A stretch of DNA of 45,201 bases from Candidatus Woesearchaeota archaeon. GTDB lineage: Archaea > Nanobdellota > Nanobdellia > Woesearchaeales > GW2011-AR4. How positions within the stretch are numbered: position 1 is the stretch's first letter; the number at the start of each line of letters is the position of its first letter. Positions 23,314 to 31,820 of this stretch are shown here, piece by piece. The position numbers and the translations under genes are program-made. The notes under the pieces are model-generated. The model saw nothing but the letters and a program-made list of their open reading frames with translations, searched no databases and was not told where the DNA came from. Location: positions 1 to 45,201 of the forward strand of contig JAGVXS010000058.1 in the NCBI GenBank assembly GCA_018303685.1, in the 5' to 3' direction.

Positions 23314-23691
23314 CTACGAATATTTTCCTATATGCACTCTGCTACCACGTTTAGCTTTCGAGTCTGCCATAACATACACCACCCCTGTATAAAACTCTAA
23401 TAGCCGGATATCCGGCATTAAAGAGGAGTCTGAAAGACCCTCTACTATTCCACGTTCTTTAAGTTTTTCTATGAGGCTTTGTTTGGATAAAATCGGCACT
23501 TTTAGGTATTTAATTTCTCCTTGCCTGTTTTTTGTATCCTCTTCTATCACCCTCGCCATCATTTCAATTTTTAAACATCTTTTATGAACGGCAGTTTTAC
23601 GTTCTTTATTTTGATCTGCAAGCCCATGATAATCTGATACCACCTGTCCAATTTTTGTATGGTGCTCTGCGTATGTCTTCATTTTGCCCAA
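23314..23691 (-). CDS. Hypothetical protein, 125 residues
   Basis: A basic, mostly helical protein of unrecognised family (begins MGKMKTYAEHHTKIGQVVSD; ends in a beta-rich segment, TGVVYVMADSKAKRGSRVHIG). Codon use is A/T-rich compared with the isomerase next to it. Its promoter (TTTAAA, about 23709-23714) overlaps the left flank of the MITE-like element. No function can be assigned. Confidence 0.45.
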   Translation of the reverse strand: MGKMKTYAEHHTKIGQVVSDYHGLADQNKERKTAVHKRCLKIEMMARVIEEDTKNRQGEIKYLKVPILSKQSLIEKLKERGIVEGLSDSSLMPDIRLLEFYTGVVYVMADSKAKRGSRVHIGKYS

Positions 23692-23711
23692 AGTATCTCA
23701 GCTTGTTTTTT

Positions 23712-23825
23712 AAACTTAACTATAGAGAACTTTGAATAACCTCTATTTTGCTACTTTACTTTCACATATCGTGGAAGTCAGCGACGAAGTCACTATACAT
23801 TCAAAATTCTCTATACAAAACTTAA
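23712..23825. mobile_element. MITE-like non-coding element with 17-bp inverted ends and 8-bp flanking repeats
   Basis: TATAGAGAACTTTGAAT (23721-23737) is matched in inverse orientation by 23799-23815 with one mismatch. The direct repeat AAACTTAA flanks the pair at 23712-23719 and 23818-23825, like a target-site duplication. The 61-bp interior codes for nothing and holds a hairpin (ACTTTCAC/GTGGAAGT, one G-U) and a doubled GAAGTCA. No transposase is in the window. The region is A/T-rich, so chance flanking similarity remains possible. Confidence 0.4.
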
Positions 23826-23844
23826 GAATAGGGTAATTCTAAGG

Positions 23845-25695
23845 CTATTTTATTGGCTTTTTGCTCAGCCTGAATGCAAGAAATCCTACAACCAAAATTG
23901 TTGCCATGATAATTCCCCATATGAGCCCTTTATTCTCTGTGAACCTGCTGTCTTTTTCATCGCAGGCATCGCCTTTGCCGTCTTTGTCTATGTCTGATTG
24001 CTTATACTCGTCGCCAATATAAACTTTTGGATTGGAATCGTACAGGCAGTTGTCCTCAAAATTCATGACGCCATCGTTATCGTAATCTTCACATAAATCC
24101 CCTATGCCGTTATTATTCTGGTCCTCTTGCTTCGGGTTGCTAACTTTTGGGCAGTTGTCCCTTGGGTTTATAATGCCATCTTTATCGGTATCGTCACAAA
24201 TGTCACCAATGCCATTATCATCACTATCAGTTTGCTCAGTATTTTTTATTTGAGGACAATTGTCGCAGGCATCTCCCAATCCATCGCTATCTGTATCTTT
24301 CTGCTCAGCATTCTGAATTTTAGGGCAATTATCTTTATAATTGGCAATGCCATCATTGTCATCGTCCTCACAAACATCGCCTATGCCATTGTTGTTTTTG
24401 TCAAACTGGTTTGGATTATAGCCAAGAAAGCAGTTGTCGCAGGCATCCCCAATCCTGTCATTGTCAGAATCCTTTTGGTCGGGATTGTTTGCATTGATGC
24501 AGTTGTCTTTTGCAAAGGAAACGCCGTCATTGTCCACATCCTCGCAAGCATCTCCAACGCCATTTCTGTCTTTATCGCTTTGGCCGGAATTAGCTGCAGT
24601 CACGCAATTATCAAGCGAGTTAATAACTCCGTCATTGTCGTTGTCGTCGCAGACATATCCTCTGCCATTTAAGTTGTCATCATACTGGTCTGGATTAAAG
24701 CTAGACGGGCAGTTGTCGCAGGAATTTCCTATGCCATCATTGTCGCTGTCTTGCTGGTTTGAATTAGCGGAGTTTGGGCAGTTGTCGCAGGCATCCCCAA
24801 TGCCGTCGCTGTCGCTGTCCCTCTGGTCAGCATTGCTTGTTGTCGGGCAATTGTCTGATAATGCCCCATCACCATCGCTATCGTAATTGTAATTTGTATT
24901 TTGCTGCTGCCCGCCCAACGCCAGGATAGGGGTTGTTTTTTTAGTGGATAACTGAGAAATATCGTAACTAGCAGCCTGCGCTAATTTGTTTCCATAATAA
25001 AGCCCGTATTCCTTTCCTGATTTTGCGGAAAATATGGCTTGAGCGGAGTATGCGCCGTAAATTTCAATTTCGTTTATCACCAAGCTTTGGGTGTGCCAGA
25101 AAGAAAACTTAAGGTACCTAAACTCAACAGGAGGGTAAGTTACGGTTCTTGTGTCGGATATGCCGTATTTTGCCTTGCTCTTGATTATCTTCCAATCTTG
25201 GTTGTCGTTGCTGCCCTCAATTTGCACATCTGTCCATGTGTAATCATTGTTCAAGCTCCATATTTTTGCTTTGTCTGTAAGCACAGAATACTTTAAATCA
25301 ACAATAAACCACGCATAATTTGGATCGGTTATTGAATCAATCTGGAAATAGGCATTGTCATTGCTGCTGTAGTCTCCGTCAATAAGGTTGCTGGCGCCAA
25401 AATTCACGCCTCTGAAATCTGCCCTTGCAGAGCTGGCAGCTGTTATGCTGCCTTTATGCTTTAAAGGGATTTCCTGCCCGTCTTCTGTTATTCTCAGGTC
25501 AGAGCCGTCTGGCTTCATATAACTAAGGACTTGAGAATCAAGCTTTACTATGGCAGGCTCGTTGATTGAAGCAGGGATATTTATTTTTTTATAGTATGGA
25601 TATTGATTGGTGTCTAATGCCAAAACCAGCAGAAAATTGGATATAAAAAATAATGCAACGAATGCCAATTTGAACAGGTTATTTTTATTTTTCAT
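23845..25695 (-). CDS. Surface protein: DUF3999-like start, discoidin domain, thrombospondin type 3 calcium repeats, membrane anchor
   Basis: The 616-residue product has a signal peptide (about 9-26), an N-terminal beta domain resembling the start of DUF3999 proteins (KPDGSDLRITEDGQEIPLK), an F5/8 type C-like domain (about 85-215, RYLKFSFWHTQSLVINEIEIYG) and about a dozen thrombospondin type 3 repeats (about 270-580; units like DSDSDGIGDACDNCP), which bind calcium. A single transmembrane helix (about 590-608) and a short basic tail follow. It overlaps the end of the DUF2339 gene by four bases. Bacterial DUF2339 and DUF3999 genes are also often neighbours (from memory), which supports a joint envelope role. 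Confidence 0.78.
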   Translation of the reverse strand: MKNKNNLFKLAFVALFFISNFLLVLALDTNQYPYYKKINIPASINEPAIVKLDSQVLSYMKPDGSDLRITEDGQEIPLKHKGSITAASSARADFRGVNFGASNLIDGDYSSNDNAYFQIDSITDPNYAWFIVDLKYSVLTDKAKIWSLNNDYTWTDVQIEGSNDNQDWKIIKSKAKYGISDTRTVTYPPVEFRYLKFSFWHTQSLVINEIEIYGAYSAQAIFSAKSGKEYGLYYGNKLAQAASYDISQLSTKKTTPILALGGQQQNTNYNYDSDGDGALSDNCPTTSNADQRDSDSDGIGDACDNCPNSANSNQQDSDNDGIGNSCDNCPSSFNPDQYDDNLNGRGYVCDDNDNDGVINSLDNCVTAANSGQSDKDRNGVGDACEDVDNDGVSFAKDNCINANNPDQKDSDNDRIGDACDNCFLGYNPNQFDKNNNGIGDVCEDDDNDGIANYKDNCPKIQNAEQKDTDSDGLGDACDNCPQIKNTEQTDSDDNGIGDICDDTDKDGIINPRDNCPKVSNPKQEDQNNNGIGDLCEDYDNDGVMNFEDNCLYDSNPKVYIGDEYKQSDIDKDGKGDACDEKDSRFTENKGLIWGIIMATILVVGFLAFRLSKKPIK

Positions 25696-27855
25696 GCTAT
25701 ATATTCCTTGTATTTATTGTAAAGGTAAGCTGCCAATAACGCAATAACTCCAAGCACAATAAAGGATATTATTCTGTATCCTGTTTCAAGGTTGCTTAAA
25801 TCATACAAGAATACCTTGGCTATTGAAAGCCCGAACAAAATCAAGCCCAATAGCCTGAAAAGCTTTATTTTCGCAGAGAATCCAAAAGCCAGGATTATAA
25901 TGGCCTGCAATATAAATGCAAGCGATGTCCAAAGCTTCTTTGCATTAAGCGCAAGGCTTGTATCCCAGATTTCGAGCCAGATTATAATGGTAGTCAGCAG
26001 CGTAGCTGCAATGGCATAGGCAGCATTAACATAAATAATATAGCTCTTGTATTTTTCGAATGAGTCCTTGTTTTTGTAGTACAAGTACGCAATGACATAA
26101 AATATAATGATTGCTGAAGCAAATGCAAACAATCTTGTGCTGTTTAGTATATTTGACAAGTCAATTGGGGCAAGTGCGTAGTAATCATAAAACAGCAGCC
26201 TGGCTAAAGTTATGATTCCAACAGCAGAGCTGGCTATTCTTATCACATTTTCCTTTAGCCTGAAACTCAAAAGCACCAATATTAGAGTCAATGCTGCCCA
26301 TGAAATAGTAACCCATTCCCTGTTGAATTGAAGCGGAACTGCAAGCGCCAAGTACCCAAAGCAAAGCACGAGGTATGTGTTAAAGTAATGGCTTATCTTC
26401 TTGTTGTAGGCCAAGTAGGCAAAAATCAGGTAAAACACCGCAAGGGACGCAGCCAGCAGCCCCCCTCCTTTTTGCTTGAAGTAAAACCCGGGCCACATGG
26501 CTAATCCGTAAAAAAAGAGCGAATTGAGCAATATGCCGATTACATTTTCAATCTTGTTTCTGTCCCTGTTAAACACAAAAATCAATATGTTGAAAAGCAG
26601 AAAATACAAGCAAGACAAGCGGGGTTATCACAAGCAGCACATTTCTGAAATCGATCATGAACAAGAACAGATAAGTTACGATGAACAGCACTGCAACAAT
26701 GTTCCTTGAGTTTACGAGTGAATCTACCTTTTCTTTTAGGCTTTCCCTTGTTGTTATCGCCATAATAGCAAACATCACAAAATATATAAGGAGGAATATA
26801 AGATGAAGCAGGCTTTCATTGCTTCCCGTGTAATAGTCAAGCCAGAATATGTGTGTCACGTACATCGCAACTATTCCGCCTGCCCCAAGCAGTTTCCAGC
26901 TCTTAAAATAAGTCAAAACAGTCAAGCCTGCAGTAAGCGCCATGGCGTAGATTAGGAAGAAAGTATTGACTGATGCTACTAGAAGCGGAACAATGTAGCC
27001 CAAAAAGAAAGCTTCGCCTGCAATGATGGTTGAATCATATCTTACAGAGAAGTATACTGCAGCCGCTATGATTATTGTAAGTGCTCCGATATCAACAGGC
27101 AAAGTTATTCCAGTTTCCTTTGAGTAAAACCTGTAAGCAGAAAACATTGCAAAATAGATTATTGCAAATCCTCCTCCAACAAGGGTTAAGCCATAATTTT
27201 GGTAGTCCTTCCTGTAAAATACTTCGCCCAGCACAATCAAGACTATTCCTGCAAGAACGCCCAATGCAACCTGCCCTGTAGGTCCAATCCATTTATTTCG
27301 GATTGCATAAATTACAAAAAAAGCCACTCCCAATACTATGGACACAATTCCAATTTTAGGCAACCATTTCTGTCCAATGCTCGACTCAATGTCCATTTTG
27401 GATTTGGTTACTCGCTTAGAAGGCTGCAGCTTTGCCTCTTTTTTTACAGTTTCCTTTTCAGGCATTAATATTGATTCCTCTCCTAAATCCACTTCTTTTT
27501 TTGATTTTGCAACTTTTCCAACAGCCTGCTTTGGATTTGTGAGTATAATAACAATGCCTGCAATTAAGATTGCTAACGGCAAAATCCCTCCAAAAATTGA
27601 AGGAAGTATGTACCTAAAAATTCCAAAACCAAACCACGGCAGAATATAAAGCATTATACCCAGCCATACCAACCCCCAGCCAAGCCTTCTTTTAGGCGGG
27701 CTTTGGTAGGCAATTTCAGTTGCTGTACCAGAAGGCGCTTTTTTTGACAGCGCTGTAACCTGCGACTCAAGCCTTTCTATCCTTGCTTCAAAATTACTCA
27801 GGGTTGCGCTTAACTTCTTATAGTAATCTTGCCAATCAGATTGTTTTGCAGGCAT
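25692..27855 (-). CDS. DUF2339-family polytopic membrane protein, broken by a single-base frame shift
   Basis: Two overlapping minus-strand frames (27855-26569 and 26618-25692) together read as one DUF2339 protein of about 720 residues with some 20 transmembrane helices. It begins with a coiled coil (FEARIERLESQVTALSKK) and a cytoplasmic segment; IGQKWLPKIGIVSIVLGVAFFV opens the conserved membrane region. The frame is lost near 26600; removing one T from the TATTTTCT run restores VFLLFNILIFVFN. The function of the family is unknown, though it is often paired with DUF3999 proteins. Sequencing error or real inactivation cannot be told apart here. Confidence 0.75.
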
Positions 27856-27939
27856 CAGTATCCTCTTTTTAGCTTAATTTCAGTTGAGTTATTTAAACTT
27901 TGCCAAAGCATAGGTTGCAGGATGCCAATCTTGCATTGC

Positions 27940-28908
27940 TTAGCCCTTTTCACCGCCAATGCAGGCTCCGTCTTGGCAACCGCTTGGGCAGTCATAGTAG
28001 ATATTTTGTACATTTCCTTGTCCGTCACAATACAATTCAACAAGTGTTTTAGTATTACCATCAAAGCAATAATCTGAGTTTTTTCCATTAAATCCAAGCG
28101 CTGTTCCTTTTACATAATAATTCTGCCCGCCGTCGCTGTCTGTGCATGCTGATTCTTGCACACAAGCTCCGTCTTTGCAGCCAGCTGGGCATTGCATCGA
28201 TACTGCCCACGTCAAATTGTTGCCGCAATAAAATTCATAAATACCACAATCCTTTTCACAATTAATATATTTGTTTTGATTGGATAAAATATCATCCTTA
28301 TTCCAAGTTGGGTCGTATTCCCAAGGATAGAATGTATATCCTGTTTCCTTCTTTAACTGCAAACAAAAGTCAGTGGCTTTTCTTATAGTTCCGGCATACA
28401 TGCTGCCTAATATACGCCCATCACCTTCAATAGTGCCTTTTACGTAATATTCATTACTTCCGCTGTCGGAATCTGTGCATTTAGTCACTTGATTAGGACT
28501 CAGGCACGCCCCACCACTACATCCATTAGAACAAAAATAAGCCTCTTGGCTTATGCCGCCTTCCTTATTGCAGTAGAATTCAGTCAAAGTGATTTTATCT
28601 GCGCAATAATCCTGCCGAGATTCATGAATGCTCTCTATTGTTGTAACACCACTTACATAATAATTCCTTCCATTGTCAAAATCAACGCATGCATCAATAG
28701 TGCTTTCTGTTTTGCCAGGAGGCTTTTGATTTTCTTGAGCGCTAACATCAGGATTTTGAATCTGCTGACTTTGGAGTTCGGCAGGCTTTTCAGCAAGAGC
28801 TGCTTGGTAGTCTTTGTTCAGAAACAAAACAAGAACAAATCCTGCAATTGCCACTGCAACCATAATGCCAATGACTAAGAGAATGCCTTTATTTTCTAGT
28901 TCATTCAT
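27940..28908 (-). CDS. Membrane-anchored cysteine-rich repeat protein
   Basis: A 322-residue extracellular protein with an N-terminal anchor (residues 9-30) and a Gln/Pro-rich linker. Three copies of a repeat follow, each running from CxDxDxGxNYYVxG through a central cysteine to a terminal unit of the type CPxGCxDGAC (for example YDCPSGCQDGAC). The cysteines are even in number and probably form disulfides. Such repeats recur in DPANN surface proteins; no enzymatic motif is seen. VKOR at 44522-44920 could supply the disulfide-forming activity. TATA-like sequence is at about 28930-28940. Confidence 0.7.
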   Translation of the reverse strand: MNELENKGILLVIGIMVAVAIAGFVLVLFLNKDYQAALAEKPAELQSQQIQNPDVSAQENQKPPGKTESTIDACVDFDNGRNYYVSGVTTIESIHESRQDYCADKITLTEFYCNKEGGISQEAYFCSNGCSGGACLSPNQVTKCTDSDSGSNEYYVKGTIEGDGRILGSMYAGTIRKATDFCLQLKKETGYTFYPWEYDPTWNKDDILSNQNKYINCEKDCGIYEFYCGNNLTWAVSMQCPAGCKDGACVQESACTDSDGGQNYYVKGTALGFNGKNSDYCFDGNTKTLVELYCDGQGNVQNIYYDCPSGCQDGACIGGEKG

Positions 28909-28998
28909 TATGCTTATATCTTTTTAGACTATAATATATAATGTTTTTGTTTCTAAATTTCCAATACCTTTATAAATCGCATAAAATTCCAAATCCTT

Positions 28999-29034
28999 GT
29001 AAGAGATGTTGGTAGTTGCTTACCAGAATCTTAC
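28999..29034 (+). promoter_or_regulatory. 5' leader hairpin of the eL15 gene
   Basis: GTAAGA (28999-29004) pairs with TCTTAC (29029-29034), and TGGTA (29010-29014) with TACCA (29021-29025), separated by an internal loop (GATGT against GAA). A TATA box (TTTATAAAT, 28969-28977) predicts transcription starting at about 29000, exactly at the hairpin, 61 bases before the eL15 ATG. Most genes here appear leaderless, so a structured leader on a ribosomal protein gene suggests autoregulation. No experimental support. Confidence 0.45.
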
Positions 29035-29060
29035 CTTGACAAATTGAATGGAAGCTTAAA

Positions 29061-29627
29061 ATGGGAATGTACCAATACATTAGGGAGGCTTGGAAAAAGC
29101 CTAAAGAGCTTGAATTCTGGCAGCAGCGCATTATAAAATGGAGACAGGAGCCTGCAACAATAAGGGTTGAAAAGCCTACAAGGATTGACAGGGCCCGTTC
29201 TCTTGGGTACAGGGCAAAGCAGGGATTTATCGTTGTAAGGCAAAGGGTAAACAGGGGCGGCAGGCAAAGGCCTCAGATAAGGCATCCTAGGCGTCCAAAG
29301 GCAATGTCAAGGAGAAAAGACTTGACGATGAACTACCAGCAGGTTGCTGAGCAGAGGGCTGCAAAGCATTACCAAAACTGCGAGGTTCTGAACAGCTATT
29401 ACGTTGGAGAAGACGGCTTGCATTACTGGTATGAGGTAATTCTTGTTGACGGGCACAACCCCTCGATAATGGCAGACGAGAGGATAAGCTGGATTATTGA
29501 CCACAAAGGCAGGGCTGAGAGAGGCCTGACAAGCGCAGGCAAAAGGGCAAGGGGGCTTTTAGGCAAAGGAAAAGGCTACGAGAAAGTGAGGCCAAGCTTA
29601 AGGGCGCATGACAGGCAGGGGAATTAA
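29061..29627 (+). CDS. rpl15e: Ribosomal protein eL15
   Basis: A large-subunit protein of archaeal and eukaryotic ribosomes (188 aa). The start MGMYQYIREAWKKP and the basic core RARSLGYRAKQGFIVVRQRV, then HWYEVILVDGHNPSI-like WYEVILVDGHNPSI and the C-terminal GRAERGLTSAGKRARGL identify it. It binds 23S rRNA. Its stop codon overlaps the stop of the opposing citramalate synthase gene by four bases. Confidence 0.96.
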   Translation: MGMYQYIREAWKKPKELEFWQQRIIKWRQEPATIRVEKPTRIDRARSLGYRAKQGFIVVRQRVNRGGRQRPQIRHPRRPKAMSRRKDLTMNYQQVAEQRAAKHYQNCEVLNSYYVGEDGLHYWYEVILVDGHNPSIMADERISWIIDHKGRAERGLTSAGKRARGLLGKGKGYEKVRPSLRAHDRQGN

Positions 29628-31240
29628 GAAGTTTTTGTAAGAGATTTTTCATGTTTAAGGAGGTGGTAACGGAACCCTTTTTCTATTACCTCCCTACTGG
29701 CTTTTATTACGTCGTGGTTAACGCCCTCATTTTCCCAGTAAGCAGTTCTGCCATTTGCCGTATATTTAAATTCTACTCGAACCCGTACTTTTGCTGCTGC
29801 ACCTAGATTTTCTTCATCATCTATTTTCTTACTCCGATAATCAGATAATTCAACATCTTTTATACTTTCATATTTTCCAGACAACAACTCCTGCATGGCA
29901 AGGTACGTAACATCAACAGGGCCACCTTTTACTTTTTTTGTAACATTAACTACACTACCATTTACACGCCCTTCTAAATCACAGGTACTGATGCCATCCT
30001 CATCTATAACTTTATGATGGTTTATACTGAATAAGCCCCTTGCACCACCCAAATGCTTTGCTACCAATAAATAATGTTCTGCCTCGAGTGCCCCTATTCG
30101 ATAACCCATGCTCTTCATCGCTTTGAATTTGTCTAACATTGCTTTAACTCTTGAGTCTGTCTTATCAACATTATAACCAAATTTTCCTGCCAAGTATGCC
30201 CAGTTTGCCGTACCAGCTTGGTCAGACATTACAACGGAACCTTCATTTCCAACTCTCCTTAAGTCGTAGAAATCATACGAAGCTCCTTTAAATACTCCAT
30301 CAACGTGAACTCCAGCTTTATGCCTGCCGGCATTTGTTCCCACAAAAGGATGATTTGGGTTTGGCCGCACTCCCGCAATTTCACATAAATCCCTGTAATA
30401 ATCTGTAAGGGCAGTGCGATGAGAATCTATATCTGTAGTTACTTTCATTCTATCTAAATTGCCTAAGATTTGAAATAGGTCGGCATTTCCTATTCTTTCA
30501 CCAAAACCTGCAAAAGTGCCTTGCACTTGAACAATAAAAGGACTGTATCTTGGTTCTTTTGCCAGCTCAACAAATTCTAAACTATTTGCAACTCCCAATC
30601 CGCCATCATTATGCGCATGTATTCCGAGTTTGGCATTCTTGCCATTTTTTATTAAATACTCTATAACACTTTTTGTGGCTTCCCTTATATCCCATTGAAA
30701 CGCCCCGCCGTTGGTGTCGCATAAAATAATTCTATCTGCGCCAGCTTCAATTGCGGTATCTATACACTGGAGTGCGTACTTGGCATTATCATTAAATCCG
30801 TCGAAAAAGTGCTCTGCATCATAAAAAACCTGTTCATGATGCCTCTTTAGGAACCGAATACTGTCAAAAATGGTTTCAAGATTTTTTTTTGGAGTTGCCC
30901 TAAGCTGCTTACTCACGTGCAAAAGCCAGGATTTGCCGAATATTGTCGCAATAGGCGCATTTGTTTTAACTATGGCCCTTAAGTTGTCATCTTCCTCTGG
31001 TTTTGAATTGATTTTTCCTGTAGAACCGAAAGCTGTAACTTTGGCATTTAATCCGGATTCTTTTACAAATTCATAAATTCTTCTGTCTGAATGATTAGAG
31101 TATGGCCACCCTAGCTCAATAAATGGGACACCAACTTGATCGTCCATTTTAGCTATTCTTAGTTTATCTGCTAGTGTCAAATCAAGATCTGGGTCCTGAC
31201 TTCCATCTCTTAATGTATCGTATATCTCTATTTTTACCAT
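29624..31240 (-). CDS. cimA: (R)-citramalate synthase-like LeuA-family enzyme
   Basis: Enzymes of this family (TIGR00977 type) condense pyruvate with acetyl-CoA to citramalate, a route to 2-oxobutanoate and isoleucine. The 538-residue protein has the HMGL-like barrel with YDTLRDGSQ near the start, metal-binding HAHNDGGLGVANS, and GTFAGFGERIGNADL; the C-terminal LeuA allosteric domain follows. The start is ATG 31240, preceded on the minus strand by GGAGG; the longer frame from 31291 is less likely. No other branched-chain genes are nearby. Codon choice is more A/T-ending than in the adjacent eL15, so acquisition by transfer is possible. 2-Isopropylmalate or homocitrate synthase activity cannot be excluded. 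Confidence 0.82.
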   Translation of the reverse strand: MVKIEIYDTLRDGSQDPDLDLTLADKLRIAKMDDQVGVPFIELGWPYSNHSDRRIYEFVKESGLNAKVTAFGSTGKINSKPEEDDNLRAIVKTNAPIATIFGKSWLLHVSKQLRATPKKNLETIFDSIRFLKRHHEQVFYDAEHFFDGFNDNAKYALQCIDTAIEAGADRIILCDTNGGAFQWDIREATKSVIEYLIKNGKNAKLGIHAHNDGGLGVANSLEFVELAKEPRYSPFIVQVQGTFAGFGERIGNADLFQILGNLDRMKVTTDIDSHRTALTDYYRDLCEIAGVRPNPNHPFVGTNAGRHKAGVHVDGVFKGASYDFYDLRRVGNEGSVVMSDQAGTANWAYLAGKFGYNVDKTDSRVKAMLDKFKAMKSMGYRIGALEAEHYLLVAKHLGGARGLFSINHHKVIDEDGISTCDLEGRVNGSVVNVTKKVKGGPVDVTYLAMQELLSGKYESIKDVELSDYRSKKIDDEENLGAAAKVRVRVEFKYTANGRTAYWENEGVNHDVIKASREVIEKGFRYHLLKHEKSLTKTS

Positions 31241-31640
31241 GACTTCCTCCAATGCAATTTTTATTTTAGAATATTCCAGAATCAAGCTCAAAATGCCCAG
31301 GCCCTTCCAGAATATTCGTTTTTGGGCCCTAAATAATAATTATAATGATAGCTATAATAGAAGCGATTACTATTTGCCTTATGCTTTGCGCTATCATAAA
31401 ACAAAGGTAAATATGTCTCTTTTTAAACATTTCGGTTTTTTGCTATATGGCAATCGCAAGCTGGTCTCCTCCATTACTTTTACATTAAGAGGACGCTCTC
31501 GTTATTTTATTTTTGAACATCGTTTTTGGTGCAATTATTTTATTGAATATTTCATTGTTTTTAGCGGTTTTAAAATTTTAAATTTATTCATAAAAATTTT
31601 TCCCGCAAAATTTATATACTTCCTACTTCATAGTAGTCTT
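31241..31640. promoter_or_regulatory. 400-bp intergenic region with two GAATATTC palindromes and an RNA element
   Basis: No convincing gene is seen; an open plus-strand frame crosses it but has no coding character until the zinc-ribbon ATG at 31641. Near the citramalate synthase start, GAATATTC occurs at 31269-31276 and 31310-31317 (41 bp apart, about four helical turns), each next to a CCAGAAT or TTCCAG extension, and GGGCCC lies at 31324-31329. These look like operator sites. The middle holds copy 2 of the small RNA element (31456-31502). A TATA box for the zinc-ribbon gene is at about 31611-31619. Confidence 0.45.
31456..31502 (+). ncRNA. Candidate small structured RNA, copy 2 of 2
   Basis: Begins GCAAGCTGGTCTCCTCC and ends AGAGGACGCTCTCGT. 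It has the same length (47) as copy 1 at 19713-19759 and identical flanks of the hairpin (TCCTC...GAGGA) around a 17-nt loop whose sequence differs. Two loop changes are compensatory (G-C to U-A and G-C to A-U at loop positions 3/16 and 5/15), which hints at a conserved fold. TTTAAACATT (31422-31431) lies about 30 bp upstream, and TTATTTTATTTTT (31502-31514) follows as a likely U-rich terminator. Confidence 0.5.
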
Positions 31641-31820
31641 ATGCTGGATTTGGAGTGCAGAAGCTGCGGGTATAAGTTTAGGAAGGACAAGGCACCAGCC
31701 AGATGCCCCTACTGCTCAGCAGAAGGAAAAGTCGGCTTGCTGAAAACAGCGCAGGATCTATTAGACGAGACTCTTGGCGAGGCTTCTGTGATGGACGGGG
31801 AAAGAAAAAGAAGAAATTAG
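31641..31820 (+). CDS. Small zinc-ribbon protein (59 residues)
   Basis: Two CxxC knuckles (CRSCGYKF and CPYCSAEG) form a rubredoxin/FmdB-like ribbon, followed by a helical acidic tail (LLKTAQDLLDETLGE). A TATA box (TTTATATAC, 31611-31619) lies 26 bp before the ATG, so the message is leaderless. Its end overlaps the opposing envelope-protein gene by four bases. Function unknown; such proteins often bind nucleic acids or partner proteins. Confidence 0.7.
   Translation: MLDLECRSCGYKFRKDKAPARCPYCSAEGKVGLLKTAQDLLDETLGEASVMDGERKRRN

Noticed and set aside
23845-25695. Open plus-strand frames antisense to the thrombospondin-type repeats (24127-24672 and 24434-24886)
   Set aside because: They are by-products of the repetitive Asp/Gly/Cys codons on the minus strand and resemble no known protein.
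28999-29034. Kink-turn for L7Ae in the eL15 leader
   Set aside because: The internal loop (GATGT against GAA) does not give the tandem sheared G-A pairs and 3-nt bulge of a kink-turn by eye.
31239-31640. Long plus-strand extension of the zinc-ribbon frame
   Set aside because: It is A/T-rich, with composition unlike a protein, crosses palindromes and the RNA element, and the TATA box at 31611-31619 fits a start at 31641.
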